From Nocardia amamiensis NBRC 102102 (GTDB lineage Bacteria > Actinomycetota > Actinomycetes > Mycobacteriales > Mycobacteriaceae), in the NCBI RefSeq assembly GCF_001612745.1, contig NZ_BDBA01000080.1, forward strand, positions 1 to 48,158: a stretch of DNA of 48,158 nt, written 5' to 3'. The position numbers and the translations under genes were made by a program. Under the pieces are notes generated by a model that was not told the DNA's origin, ran no database searches, and saw nothing but the letters and a program-made list of their open reading frames with translations. Position 1 is the first letter of the stretch; the number at the start of each line of letters is the position of its first letter. Positions 23,046 through 31,161 of the stretch are shown in pieces.

Positions 23046-23930
23046 TTACGAAATTCTGAGTTGGATAGTCCGAGAGATGTGGTTGATGAACTCACGAGAG
23101 TCCTGGGTACTCAGCGCGGCGGCACTGAGCCGGGCGAACAGGGTCTCGCGCGTCCCGACGGGTGGCTTGTCGACGATGTAGCGGATCTCGCCGAGTGCTT
23201 CGACAACGGCGAGTTCCAGATCGCCTGCAGCGCCTGGTGAGGGGACACGAATGAGGGTGTAGCGATCCTCCATACCGCCGCCGGGCACCGGGGTATTGAA
23301 CGGCAGTACCTGGATCAGGATGTTGGGTCGCTGGGAAATCTCTGCTAGGTGCGCGAGCTGGTCGAGCATGACCTGCCCTTTGGCGTCGCCGTATCGGCGA
23401 CGTAAGCACGACTCGGACAGCACCGCGTGGAACTCTGGGGCGCCGGGCTTGAAGAGGTTCTCCTGACGCGCCAGCCTCGCCTGTACCCAGTCCTCGACCG
23501 TAACCCCAGTGACGTCGTCGGACATGTGCGCGTGCAAGGCGCGAATGTAAGACTCGCTCTGCAGCAATCCGGGGATGATCTCGGACTCGGCGACGCGCAG
23601 CCGGTTGGCTTGTTCCTCGAGGTCGACCAGCAACCGCAGTTCCTCGAAGTACACACGCCGATGCCCACTGGTCCAGAACCCGCGTTGATGCTTGTCACGC
23701 CGCAACTCCAGCAAGCGCTGGATATATAGCTCGTCGGTGAACCCTAGCCCTCTGGCCAGCACTTGAAGGTCGCCAGCCGAAATCCTGCCCGTTCCGGCGA
23801 TCAGGCTGTTGATGCGGGACTGTCCGACTTCGATGATCCGCCCGGCTTCGGCCTGACTCTTGCCGGAGGCACGAATCATGTAGTTGATCTCGCGCCCGAG
23901 CAGCAGTCCCCGCGCAGTCCTCGTCGCCAT
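23046..23930 (-). CDS. XRE-family regulator with DUF5753 domain
   Basis: A 294-residue protein: helix-turn-helix in residues about 12-65 (INYMIRASGKSQAEAGRIIE, then QSRINSLIAGTGRISAGDL) followed by the DUF5753 ligand or partner domain (LEEQANRLRVAESEIIPGLL, VLSESCLRR, VLPFNTPVPGGG). This is the standard actinobacterial architecture working with DUF397 partners. It is divergent from another XRE gene at 24062; the 131-base AT-rich spacer holds a palindrome at 23981. Confidence 0.93.
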   Translation of the reverse strand: MATRTARGLLLGREINYMIRASGKSQAEAGRIIEVGQSRINSLIAGTGRISAGDLQVLARGLGFTDELYIQRLLELRRDKHQRGFWTSGHRRVYFEELRLLVDLEEQANRLRVAESEIIPGLLQSESYIRALHAHMSDDVTGVTVEDWVQARLARQENLFKPGAPEFHAVLSESCLRRRYGDAKGQVMLDQLAHLAEISQRPNILIQVLPFNTPVPGGGMEDRYTLIRVPSPGAAGDLELAVVEALGEIRYIVDKPPVGTRETLFARLSAAALSTQDSREFINHISRTIQLRIS

Positions 23931-23980
23931 GGCTCCTACCGTAGCTGTTCTGTCAATGATCTCGATTCGGTTCCCTAATT

Positions 23981-23991
23981 CTGATTATCAG
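23981..23991. promoter_or_regulatory. Palindrome CTGATTATCAG in divergent XRE promoter
   Basis: A perfect 5-1-5 palindrome in the AT-rich spacer (23931-24061) between two divergent XRE regulator genes. A -10-like TATGTT (23994-23999) follows directly for the plus-strand gene, so a protein bound here would block it. A likely operator for one of the two regulators. Confidence 0.45.
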
Positions 23992-24061
23992 GTTATGTTT
24001 ATCGAGGCGAGGGCATCGCCGCAGCGGGTCTGCAAACCGACGGTCCGACGAAAGAGGCGCG

Positions 24062-25141
24062 GTGACCATCGACGGCAGGGAGATCAAGAGCGCCCGGACA
24101 GAACGAGGCTGGTCACAGGCTCAACTACTGGGCGCCATGCGGACTCAGGCTGCCCAGCAAGCAATCAGCCTGATGACCCCTGAGAGTCTGCGTGTGGCTT
24201 TGTCGCGTTGGGAGAACGGCCACACCAAGCCGGATACCGTGCACAGTCGCCTGCTCAGGCAAGTACTAGAGCTGCCATCGCGTCCTATGGGCACTCCGGA
24301 GACCGACAGTTTGTTCGGGGTCCTGGAGAACCACACCAACAGTCTCCGACTCTTGGACCGCCGCTTCGGCGCACCCGCGGCTCGGCTGCAAACAGCCGCT
24401 CACGTCACGGCACTCGAGACCATGTGGCAGAACGCCGCAGGTGCCGACCGAACGGTTATCGCGCGAGCACAAGCAGATGCAGCGGCTCTGGCGGCCTGGC
24501 AGGACTTCGATGTCGGAGACTTCGTCGCAGCAACTGAGCACTACGCCCTTGCACGAACCGCTGCATCCCGCGCCGACGATGTGGTTCTACTGGCCCACAC
24601 GATCGGCGAGGAGTCAGTGATGCTCGCCGAGACAGGGCGGGCATCTGCGGCGTTGGGGCAGATAGCTCGCGCAGAGCGTATGCCGGGGTTGCCACCTTTG
24701 CTGCGATCCTGGTTGTCGGCCACCAGGGCGCAGGTGACGACGTACTCTCCTGGAATGTCGGCAGCTGCGCGCGAAGCCCTGACTATTGCCGAAGTCCTCC
24801 TACCGGATCGACAAGGCGAAGACAACGACCTGCCATTCATCGCGCACGACGCCACTCATCTTGCCCGCTGGGCCGGTCACATCCTGGCGCAGCTTGGCGA
24901 TCCCGCAGCCGCAGCGATCACACGCGAGTCCATGCGCGCGATCCCCGAGGACTTTGTCCGTGCGCGCTGCGCCCAGCAGCTCGACCTCGCGCAGTCAGCG
25001 ATCAGCGCCGATCGGCGGGAAGAGGCAGCATCACTGCTCTCGGTGACCGCCGACCGAATCGCTGTTCTGGGATCGGGTCGCCTCCGGCGGCGGCACGAGT
25101 TGCTGTCCCGGCGAACCCGGCACCTGGCGACCGCCGTGTAG
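24062..25141 (+). CDS. XRE-family regulator with TPR-like C-terminal domain
   Basis: A 359-residue protein with an N-terminal helix-turn-helix (REIKSARTERGWSQAQLLGA then SLRVALSRWENGHTKP) and a long alpha-helical repeat region (about 110-340) of TPR character (FVAATEHYALARTAASRADD, SAALGQIARAERMPG). This architecture is common in Actinobacteria, where the TPR part may sense a peptide or partner; target genes are unknown. GTG start. The 3' end overlaps the convergent Nudix gene by 111 bases. Confidence 0.85.
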   Translation: MTIDGREIKSARTERGWSQAQLLGAMRTQAAQQAISLMTPESLRVALSRWENGHTKPDTVHSRLLRQVLELPSRPMGTPETDSLFGVLENHTNSLRLLDRRFGAPAARLQTAAHVTALETMWQNAAGADRTVIARAQADAAALAAWQDFDVGDFVAATEHYALARTAASRADDVVLLAHTIGEESVMLAETGRASAALGQIARAERMPGLPPLLRSWLSATRAQVTTYSPGMSAAAREALTIAEVLLPDRQGEDNDLPFIAHDATHLARWAGHILAQLGDPAAAAITRESMRAIPEDFVRARCAQQLDLAQSAISADRREEAASLLSVTADRIAVLGSGRLRRRHELLSRRTRHLATAV

Positions 25142-25675
25142 CGCCGACGCAGCCAGCATGCCGATTGCTGTCCCGGTTCCCATAATTTGGCCCGTAGCTA
25201 GCAACCCACCGGTGGTAGCCAGCGGAATCCAAACGAGGTGCCCGACCTCCTCTGGGTCGGCGGGTACGCCTGCCTGTTGGGGTTCCTGTCCGATGTAGAT
25301 GTAGTGGGGCGTCTGCACGAGGCCAGGCATCGGCTCGAGGACGCCGACCAATTTCAGCCTGTTTGCCGTGAAGCCTGTTTCCTCGAAGAGCTCTCGGCGC
25401 GCACCTGCTTCCGGGTCCTCGTCCGGTTCGAGGATTCCGCCTGGTGATTCGAATCCGATTTGGTCGACAATCCACCGGTGGCGCCACATCAGCAGCGCGC
25501 GTCCGTGCTCATCGATGACCGTTACCGTAGCGACGGGATTCAGACGCACGGCGTGATGTGTGCGTTCAACCCCATCCGGTGTCGTGATGCGATGACGCGC
25601 AACAGATAACCATGGTCGGCCGTCGTACACCACCTGTTCGGATTGCACTGTAGTGAGCGGCGGCTGCTCGATCAT
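25031..25675 (-). CDS. Nudix hydrolase (ADP-ribose pyrophosphatase-like)
   Basis: A 214-residue Nudix protein. The Nudix box GX5EX7REUXEEXGU spans roughly residues 79-101 (GGILEPDEDPEAGARRELFE, then ETGF). The fold before it (VTVIDEHGRALLMWRHRWIV) and after it (GLVQTPHYIYIGQ) fits ADP-ribose/NDP-sugar hydrolases. The ATG at 25675 was chosen over an upstream frame without a ribosome site. Its last 37 codons are antisense to the end of the XRE-TPR gene, so the C-terminal tail may be an extension past the original stop. Confidence 0.85.
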   Translation of the reverse strand: MIEQPPLTTVQSEQVVYDGRPWLSVARHRITTPDGVERTHHAVRLNPVATVTVIDEHGRALLMWRHRWIVDQIGFESPGGILEPDEDPEAGARRELFEETGFTANRLKLVGVLEPMPGLVQTPHYIYIGQEPQQAGVPADPEEVGHLVWIPLATTGGLLATGQIMGTGTAIGMLAASALHGGRQVPGSPGQQLVPPPEATRSQNSDSVGGHREQ

Positions 25676-26175
25676 GCACCCACGGTACCGGTACAGCCGC
25701 CGTTTGCTAGACGCCGGAACCGTTTGCTGAATGCTACGAGTTGCTACGTTCCCGGCCGAGCGCTTTACAGCCACGCTGAATTCATGACCCGGATGATCCG
25801 CGAGGCGCACAAGCAGTGCCCCGGGGCACGATCTCGCAAACGACGCCGCGAGGTACACGATCGCACAGCAATCCGCGCAAGAGGACCACATAGGTCTGGC
25901 CAATCCGGTTCTCCGGTCCGCCGTGGTGTTCACTCCTGCGGCGGACCGGTCACCATCGCCGCCTCCTGGCTCCGTCTTCTACTCACCCCCGCATCACCAC
26001 CTCACCTTCCCATCGGCCATACGAGTCCGACCAACTCTTTGTCCATCTCAACGGCGTTCATATCGCCCGTGGCTCAATCGACGCTGAACCGGAAGTCCAG
26101 CGTCCCTCCGGAGCTGTGGGGCAAACCGCCACGCTTCCGTCGACCGGTCTCAACGACAAGCAAGGAGTCGCTGTC
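25676..26175. other. Intergenic promoter region with short direct repeats
   Basis: Holds the promoters of the minus-strand Nudix gene and the plus-strand operon beginning at 26176. CCGTTTGCT occurs at 25702-25710 and 25722-25730 (20 bases apart) and TGCTACG at 25734-25740 and 25744-25750 (10 bases apart), a helical-phase spacing suggesting protein binding. From 25755 to 26150 I see no gene or repeat. Confidence 0.4.
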
Positions 26176-27084
26176 ATGTGGTTCGGATACGCACAAGCGG
26201 AACTGTTACCTGGCCACAGGCGAGCAGCGGTCAGCCACGCGATGCACGAGTACGCGACGTACTTCTCGTTTGGTCCCGGCCAGGTCATCATCGAACCGAC
26301 TGCGCCCGAGCGGATGTTGCGGGCGCTACTCGAGGAAGTCGATCGCCGGGATCCGGCGGCGGCAGTCATGCGGCGGCTAGAGCACGTGGCTGAGTCCTGG
26401 AGTGTCGACCTGGCGCGTGTGTTCGACGCGGAGTCGCCTCGAACGCAACTGTTGTGGCACGTGATGGAGGAGATCGAGGGCCATGGCGGCGGCCATCTGC
26501 TCGTGCCGTCTCGGACCCATCTCACCAGCCTCGGCCCGTCAGGGAAGGCAGTGATCCAGCGGCTCACGCGAATGCTGCAGGCGCACATCTATTTCCTGGA
26601 CGCTCCTCGCCTTACCAGCTTCCCGGAGTTTGGGCAGCCGGAGGGTACCGCGCCTGACGTGCCGCGCCGGGGCGAGCGAGTGCTGGTGGAATCGCCTGTG
26701 GGTGCGATTCCGACGGTGACCCGGTTCGACATGGTCGCGGAACTGACCCGTCGGGGCTTGCCGCAGGTGATGAACGCGGTAGACGCGTTGTATGTGGCGT
26801 TGGTCGATGACGCCAACGCCGCAGCCAAGGCAGCGGGTGAGCTCGGGTTCGGACCGGGTGGCCAGGACGGTGTCATCCGCCTGATTCAGCGCGATGACGG
26901 GGTCCTTGTGGTCGAGTTGGACGAAGCCCGCCAGCGCGAGGACGACCCGGTCGCGGCGCTGACAGCGCTGTGTACGCACACCGAACGGTTCACCGACCGG
27001 GGTCGCACGATCACTCGCTGCACGCTGTCCTCCGAGAACTGCCCGCCTGCGGTGTTCGCCGAGTGTTCGGGTGGCCAGTTGTGA
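26176..27084 (+). CDS. Hypothetical protein, first gene of conserved-looking operon
   Basis: A 302-residue soluble protein, MWFGYAQAELLPGHRRAAVS..., with a good ribosome site (AAGGAG). The opening FGYAQAE and a later THLTSLGPSGKAVIQRLTRM faintly recall the N-terminal fold of serine resolvases, but the catalytic Arg-Ser arrangement is absent. The C-terminal half (VTRFDMVAELTRRGLPQVMN, QDGVIRLIQRDDGVLVVELD) looks like a separate alpha/beta domain. GTGA overlap with the next gene. Unrecognised. Confidence 0.7.
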   Translation: MWFGYAQAELLPGHRRAAVSHAMHEYATYFSFGPGQVIIEPTAPERMLRALLEEVDRRDPAAAVMRRLEHVAESWSVDLARVFDAESPRTQLLWHVMEEIEGHGGGHLLVPSRTHLTSLGPSGKAVIQRLTRMLQAHIYFLDAPRLTSFPEFGQPEGTAPDVPRRGERVLVESPVGAIPTVTRFDMVAELTRRGLPQVMNAVDALYVALVDDANAAAKAAGELGFGPGGQDGVIRLIQRDDGVLVVELDEARQREDDPVAALTALCTHTERFTDRGRTITRCTLSSENCPPAVFAECSGGQL

Positions 27085-27620
27085 GCGGCGTGATTCGGCT
27101 GGGCGGGGTGGTGCCGATGTCATCGCAGCCTGGCGGGAATCATGTGTCGGGTCCGGCGGCGCTGTTGGCGCCGGAGCAGTTGCTGGCAGCGATCTCGGGT
27201 CACATCGAACCCGGCTCGCCGTTGATCGGGTGGGCGCGCGAGCTCGGTGACTTGCATGCCGCGCTACTGCCCGGCCATCCGGATTCACTGCGGAATTCGG
27301 CCGACTGCGATGACGCGGCCGTGCGCAGACTCATCGCGGAGGTGGTCGAGCAGGTCAATTCGTGGGCGGTGTTTCATCTGCCGCGCCCGACAGGCGCGCG
27401 CAAGCACACGCATTCCCTCGGGGAGGTGATCAGCCATGTCGCCAAGACCTTCGCCGACGCCTGGTGGACCGTCCGCCATACCGGCGACGAGCAGATCCGC
27501 CACGAAGCCTGGTTCCACCTCGCCGAAGTCCGCGAGGGCTACGCCGATCTGCTGGCCGACATTCATGCCCGACGCATCGAGCTGCCCCTGGGGTGGCGCG
27601 GCATCAACCCGAAATCATGA
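27081..27620 (+). CDS. Probable DUF4254-family protein
   Basis: A 179-residue mostly helical protein. The part HTHSLGEVISHVAKTFADAW, with IRHEAWFHLAEVREGYADLL and an ending RRIELPLGW, fits my memory of the actinobacterial DUF4254 family (LHTExLGxVVDRLAE, AWxxLAExxxGYxDL, GRRRLP). The family's activity is unknown. The GTG start overlaps the upstream stop (GTGA); an ATG at 27117 is an alternative. Second of five coupled genes. Confidence 0.65.
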   Translation: MSGVIRLGGVVPMSSQPGGNHVSGPAALLAPEQLLAAISGHIEPGSPLIGWARELGDLHAALLPGHPDSLRNSADCDDAAVRRLIAEVVEQVNSWAVFHLPRPTGARKHTHSLGEVISHVAKTFADAWWTVRHTGDEQIRHEAWFHLAEVREGYADLLADIHARRIELPLGWRGINPKS

Positions 27621-28162
27621 GCATCAGAATAGGAGCGACGCTACCGGTGGATTCGCATCTCCCGAACCCGGCCGGGATGCCACAGGCCGGGGAATGGATC
27701 ACGCACTTCGCTGTGTGGCTGCCAGCGCAGCCCACACCGACAACTGTGCGCGAAGCCTTCGCGGCCGCCCGGCGACGAGCGAAGGCATGGGTGCGCGGTC
27801 GGATATCCAGGTCCGGCTCGGCTCATGCGGGTCACCGTAGCCCTGATTGGGTGCACATGCTGTCGGCGTCGATCGTGGACGCGCATCACCGCCGGGCCCT
27901 ATCCGAATCGGGCCCAGATGCGGTGAACGACGAGATCGCATGGTGCGCATGGTCGATCGACGCGAAGCTCGCCGCGCTCGTCGATCTGCCTGCCGCCCGC
28001 GTTGGGCTCGGGGAGCTGGTGTCCGCCATGGCGGCGCGGTGGGTGTCCTACGCACAACAGCCACTCGATTACACCGCCGTGACCGGTGTGCCCGCCGCCC
28101 AACGCGCCTACAACGCCCGGGTCGAGCAGCTCTCGGCCCTGCCGCGCGGAGGAACACCATGA
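27617..28162 (+). CDS. Hypothetical helical protein in DUF4254-like operon
   Basis: A 181-residue protein starting MSIRIGATLPVDSHLPNPAG. An Arg-rich segment (REAFAAARRRAKAWVRGRIS) precedes a helical part with DAHHRRALSESGPDAVNDEI, resembling the helical neighbours. ATGA overlaps at both ends couple its translation with genes before and after. It may be a divergent relative of the adjacent proteins. No domain is named with confidence. Confidence 0.65.
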   Translation: MSIRIGATLPVDSHLPNPAGMPQAGEWITHFAVWLPAQPTPTTVREAFAAARRRAKAWVRGRISRSGSAHAGHRSPDWVHMLSASIVDAHHRRALSESGPDAVNDEIAWCAWSIDAKLAALVDLPAARVGLGELVSAMAARWVSYAQQPLDYTAVTGVPAAQRAYNARVEQLSALPRGGTP

Positions 28163-28686
28163 GCCAATTCGCCTGGTATGCCAGCATTCCCAGCACCCGC
28201 ACCGTATGGCGGGCGCTGCGCACACCGGTATTCGATCCCGCCGACTACGCCCACCCGGAAATCGTCACAGCCACCGTCGGGCTGCTGCACGCGCACCACC
28301 GGCACCTCAACGCCTTAGGCCAGATCGAGACCCTGATCGAACGCAAGGCAGACAGGCCGGCATGGCGAGTCGCCGCCGACGTTCTCGTGCGCGATATCCA
28401 GACGCTGATCGCCCACATCGATCACCACGTGCACGACGTGCTCAGCAACCACGCCATGGACTCCTCCCACGATCGCCCCCAGCCGCACGGACTCGGTGCG
28501 ATGCTGTCGCGCCATACCCGCTACTGGGCCAGCGAAGTGACCGCGGATCGCGACTTCCTTACCAGTTCGGATGCCGCGAACACGTTGATCGAGCAGGCCG
28601 CTGCCTACAACCGGCTCGCCGCGCGCATCGTCACCGGCCCGGCGAACATTCCGCGCGCTACCCCTATCGGCGGGACAGCGTTGTGA
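28159..28686 (+). CDS. Hypothetical helical protein, DUF4254-like
   Basis: A 175-residue helical protein with many His residues: TATVGLLHAHHRHLNALGQI, VRDIQTLIAHIDHHVHDVLS and HGLGAMLSRHTRYWASEV. The layout (paired helices, His-rich, dialkyl spacing) resembles the gene at 27081, so the two may be paralogues. Preceded by GGAGG, eight bases before the ATG. ATGA and GTGA overlaps with neighbours. Confidence 0.65.
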   Translation: MSQFAWYASIPSTRTVWRALRTPVFDPADYAHPEIVTATVGLLHAHHRHLNALGQIETLIERKADRPAWRVAADVLVRDIQTLIAHIDHHVHDVLSNHAMDSSHDRPQPHGLGAMLSRHTRYWASEVTADRDFLTSSDAANTLIEQAAAYNRLAARIVTGPANIPRATPIGGTAL

Positions 28687-29060
28687 CGTTCTTGCCCCAC
28701 CGCAAACCGATCACCCCGACACCCCCGGTCGCACTCGGTTACATCCACACCGCCCACCTGGCACCCGATACCAAACTCGCCCGCCTCGGCGCGTGGATGC
28801 GCGCCCGCGCCGAGCGTTGGGGCTACCTGTGGGGTGGAACGCATCTCGACCTGGCCACCCACGGCGGCACCGTCGCGGCGCTGACCCGCCACGCCACCCG
28901 CGATCCGGACGTCTGGCTGATCGTCGTGCCCGACAACGATCACCTACCCCACGGCGAACGCGTTCTGACCACCAGTGCCGCGTTCGTGCGGATCGTAACC
29001 GCCGACAGCGACGACGGCGCCACCATCTGCCCGCCCACCCCAATCCCTGCACGCCCCTGA
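28683..29060 (+). CDS. Hypothetical alpha/beta protein, resolvase-fold-like
   Basis: A 125-residue protein with GYIHTAHLAPDTKLARLGAW, AERWGYLWGGTHLDLATHGG and DPDVWLIVVPDNDHLPHGER. The order of strands and helices resembles the N-terminal domain of serine recombinases (GYxR...LxxWAxxxGY...VVVPDxxHL), without the catalytic serine motif. It may be a degenerate, non-recombinase use of that fold. GTG start overlapping the upstream stop. Last of the five tightly coupled genes. Confidence 0.6.
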   Translation: MTFLPHRKPITPTPPVALGYIHTAHLAPDTKLARLGAWMRARAERWGYLWGGTHLDLATHGGTVAALTRHATRDPDVWLIVVPDNDHLPHGERVLTTSAAFVRIVTADSDDGATICPPTPIPARP

Positions 29061-29115
29061 CCCACCACAACAGAGCCCCCCGGCGCTGGGGAAGGCCATC
29101 TGCAAAGGACTTACC

Positions 29116-30024
29116 GTGACCATTGAACTCCTGACCCCGTCCGCATTCGCCGCAGAGTCGGCACCGATCGTGGTGTTCGACACTGACCTCGGCCACGACC
29201 TCGATGACGCCCTCGCTCTGTGGATAGCGGCGGAATTGGTGCGCAACCTGATCGTGGTCACCAACGACGAAACCAACGGCAATCACCGCGCCCGATACGC
29301 CCGCGAACTACTCGACCAGATGGGCCGTACCGATGTGCCGGTCGTCGCCGGCCGTGCCCTCGACGGTGCCGAGGACCGGTTCGTCATGCACGGCCGGGTA
29401 CCCGACGCTCGGCCGGTGCTCACCGATGTCGTGGAGGTCGTGACCAGCGCGTGTGAGAACTCCACGCAACCGCTGATCTGGGTCGGATGCGGCCCCGCCA
29501 GCAACGTCGCCGAGTTCTTCATCACCTGCCCGCACCACATCGAGCAGATCGAGTTCACCATGATGGGCGGTTGGCTCGACTTCTACCGCAACCCCAGCCG
29601 AGCCTCGCACAACCCGCGCATGGATACCGCCTCCTTCGGGCTCGTGCTGCGCGCCGCCCACCAGCCCCGGCTCGTGCTGTCCACCCACACCAACACCGAC
29701 CACCTCGCCATTACCCCCGACTCGCACCTCTACACCTGGCTCACCGCCGCCGATGCACCCCCGGAAGTCGAGCTCATCGCCGCCAACGCCACCCAATGGT
29801 TCGGACATCGCCCATCCAGTTGGATGAACGACCCAGTCACCCTCGCCGCCGCTCTCGCAGTCCCGGTCGTCGAGTTCGGCACCGAAACCGTGCGCATCGC
29901 CAAGGACGGCCGCATCCACCGCGACCCCGCCGGACGTGTCATCGAAGTCTCCATCCGCATCGACTACCCCGATGCACTCTCGTGGCTGGCCGAGCAGCTG
30001 CCCCTTACCCCACCAACACCCTGA
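29116..30024 (+). CDS. Inosine-uridine-type nucleoside hydrolase
   Basis: A 302-residue member of the IU-nucleoside hydrolase family, which cleaves the N-glycosidic bond of ribonucleosides to base and ribose. The Ca-binding signature is present: FDTDLGHDLDDALAL (Asp22, 24, 28-31). It is followed by VVTNDETNGNHRARYARELL and the distal WMNDPVTLAAAL. The distal motif normally reads HDP; here Asn replaces the His that protonates the leaving base, so substrate or rate may differ. GTG start with AAAGGA. 55 bases after the five-gene block, probably the same operon. Confidence 0.85.
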   Translation: MTIELLTPSAFAAESAPIVVFDTDLGHDLDDALALWIAAELVRNLIVVTNDETNGNHRARYARELLDQMGRTDVPVVAGRALDGAEDRFVMHGRVPDARPVLTDVVEVVTSACENSTQPLIWVGCGPASNVAEFFITCPHHIEQIEFTMMGGWLDFYRNPSRASHNPRMDTASFGLVLRAAHQPRLVLSTHTNTDHLAITPDSHLYTWLTAADAPPEVELIAANATQWFGHRPSSWMNDPVTLAAALAVPVVEFGTETVRIAKDGRIHRDPAGRVIEVSIRIDYPDALSWLAEQLPLTPPTP

Positions 30025-30076
30025 GGGCTCTACCGACGTATCCCTCCTAACCGCCTCGACAAGGAACCCAGACACC

Positions 30077-30250
30077 ATGACTCTGCGCACCGTCCTCACG
30101 ACACTGCTCTACTCGATCACCGCCGTCCTCATCTACGACGCGATCGCCACCCTCGCCCGCCGACGCGCCCAGGCCGCCTCCCACGACGTGCTCACCAACT
30201 ACGGAACCGACCGCGAGCACACCCCCGCACCTTCCACACGCGGCAACTGA
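30077..30250 (+). CDS. Small single-helix membrane protein
   Basis: A 57-residue protein, one transmembrane helix (TLLYSITAVLIYDAIATLA) with a basic RRRAQAAS after it and a polar tail, so a probable N-out or N-in anchor. AAGGAA nine bases ahead of the ATG. It follows the nucleoside hydrolase gene by 52 bases. Function unknown. Confidence 0.5.
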   Translation: MTLRTVLTTLLYSITAVLIYDAIATLARRRAQAASHDVLTNYGTDREHTPAPSTRGN

Positions 30251-30340
30251 CCCCGAACAGCGGCGACACCGCTCGCCACACCCCGCACACGGCTTTCCAC
30301 ACATCAAACACCACACCCCTCGACCACAAGGAAACCCAGG

Positions 30341-30541
30341 ATGGAACATGGCACAGTGAAATGGTTCAACGCCGACAAAGGTTTCGGGTTCATCGCCCGC
30401 GACAGCGGCGGCGACATCTTCGTCCACCACTCCGAAATCCTCGCCGACGGCTTCCGCACCATCGAAACCGGCCAGCGCGTCCAGTTCACCATCGGCCAGG
30501 GACCCAAAGGACCTGCCGCCCAGAAAGTTCAGCCGCTGTGA
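30341..30541 (+). CDS. Cold-shock-domain protein (CspA family)
   Basis: A 66-residue single OB-fold protein with [18 protein letters not shown] (RNP1, KGFGF) and DIFVHHSEI (RNP2). It binds single-stranded RNA/DNA as a chaperone or antiterminator. Slightly divergent from the usual actinobacterial CspA at the C-terminus ([13 protein letters not shown]). The stop overlaps the TetR gene start (GTGA), an unusual coupling of a Csp with a TetR regulator. Confidence 0.95.
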   Translation: MEHGTVKWFNADKGFGFIARDSGGDIFVHHSEILADGFRTIETGQRVQFTIGQGPKGPAAQKVQPL

Positions 30542-31161
30542 CCGCGACCAGCCCGACTCGCTGCGACAGCACGGACATCACCGTGCCCCCACTGCGTGCG
30601 GAACGGCAGAAGCTGACCCAACGGCTTCTGCATGCGGCCACCGAACTGATGCTCACCCACGGTTACACCGCCACATCGATCGACCGAATCGCCGAGCACG
30701 CGGGATGCACCCGGGGCACGTTCTTCGCTCACTTCGGCCACAAACAACAGATCGGCCACGAGGTCGCCGACACCATGGCCCGCCACGCCATCCAACGGAT
30801 TCGGCGCTTCCAGCCATGCCACGGCGACCACGTCGTCGCCACTCTGGCCACGTGGGCTTCCATACTCGTGAGGCGGCCAGGCTGGATCCGTCTGGAACTG
30901 GACCTCGCCGACCTCGACCCCGCCAGCCGCACCCAAACCAACCAGCGGCTCAACCACCTACGCGACACCATCCGCGACATGCTCGCCACCGCCACTGCCA
31001 CCGCGCCGCCTGATTCGAGCGTCGATCTCGATGTCACGATCTCGTTCCTGCTGTCGGTGCTCGTGGGCATGGCCACCCAACACACGCACAATCTCGGCAT
31101 GCCGCAGACAGCGATACGCCCGCACATCGCGCTCGTCCTGCGTACCGCTGGAATCGGCTGA
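30538..31161 (+). CDS. TetR-family transcriptional regulator
   Basis: A 207-residue TetR protein. The helix-turn-helix is in residues 23-65: [20 protein letters not shown] then [20 protein letters not shown]. The C-terminal half has no ligand-specific signature. GTG start inside the cold-shock gene's stop. It probably regulates this operon or the csp gene; no clear operator was seen. Confidence 0.88.
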   Translation: MTATSPTRCDSTDITVPPLRAERQKLTQRLLHAATELMLTHGYTATSIDRIAEHAGCTRGTFFAHFGHKQQIGHEVADTMARHAIQRIRRFQPCHGDHVVATLATWASILVRRPGWIRLELDLADLDPASRTQTNQRLNHLRDTIRDMLATATATAPPDSSVDLDVTISFLLSVLVGMATQHTHNLGMPQTAIRPHIALVLRTAGIG

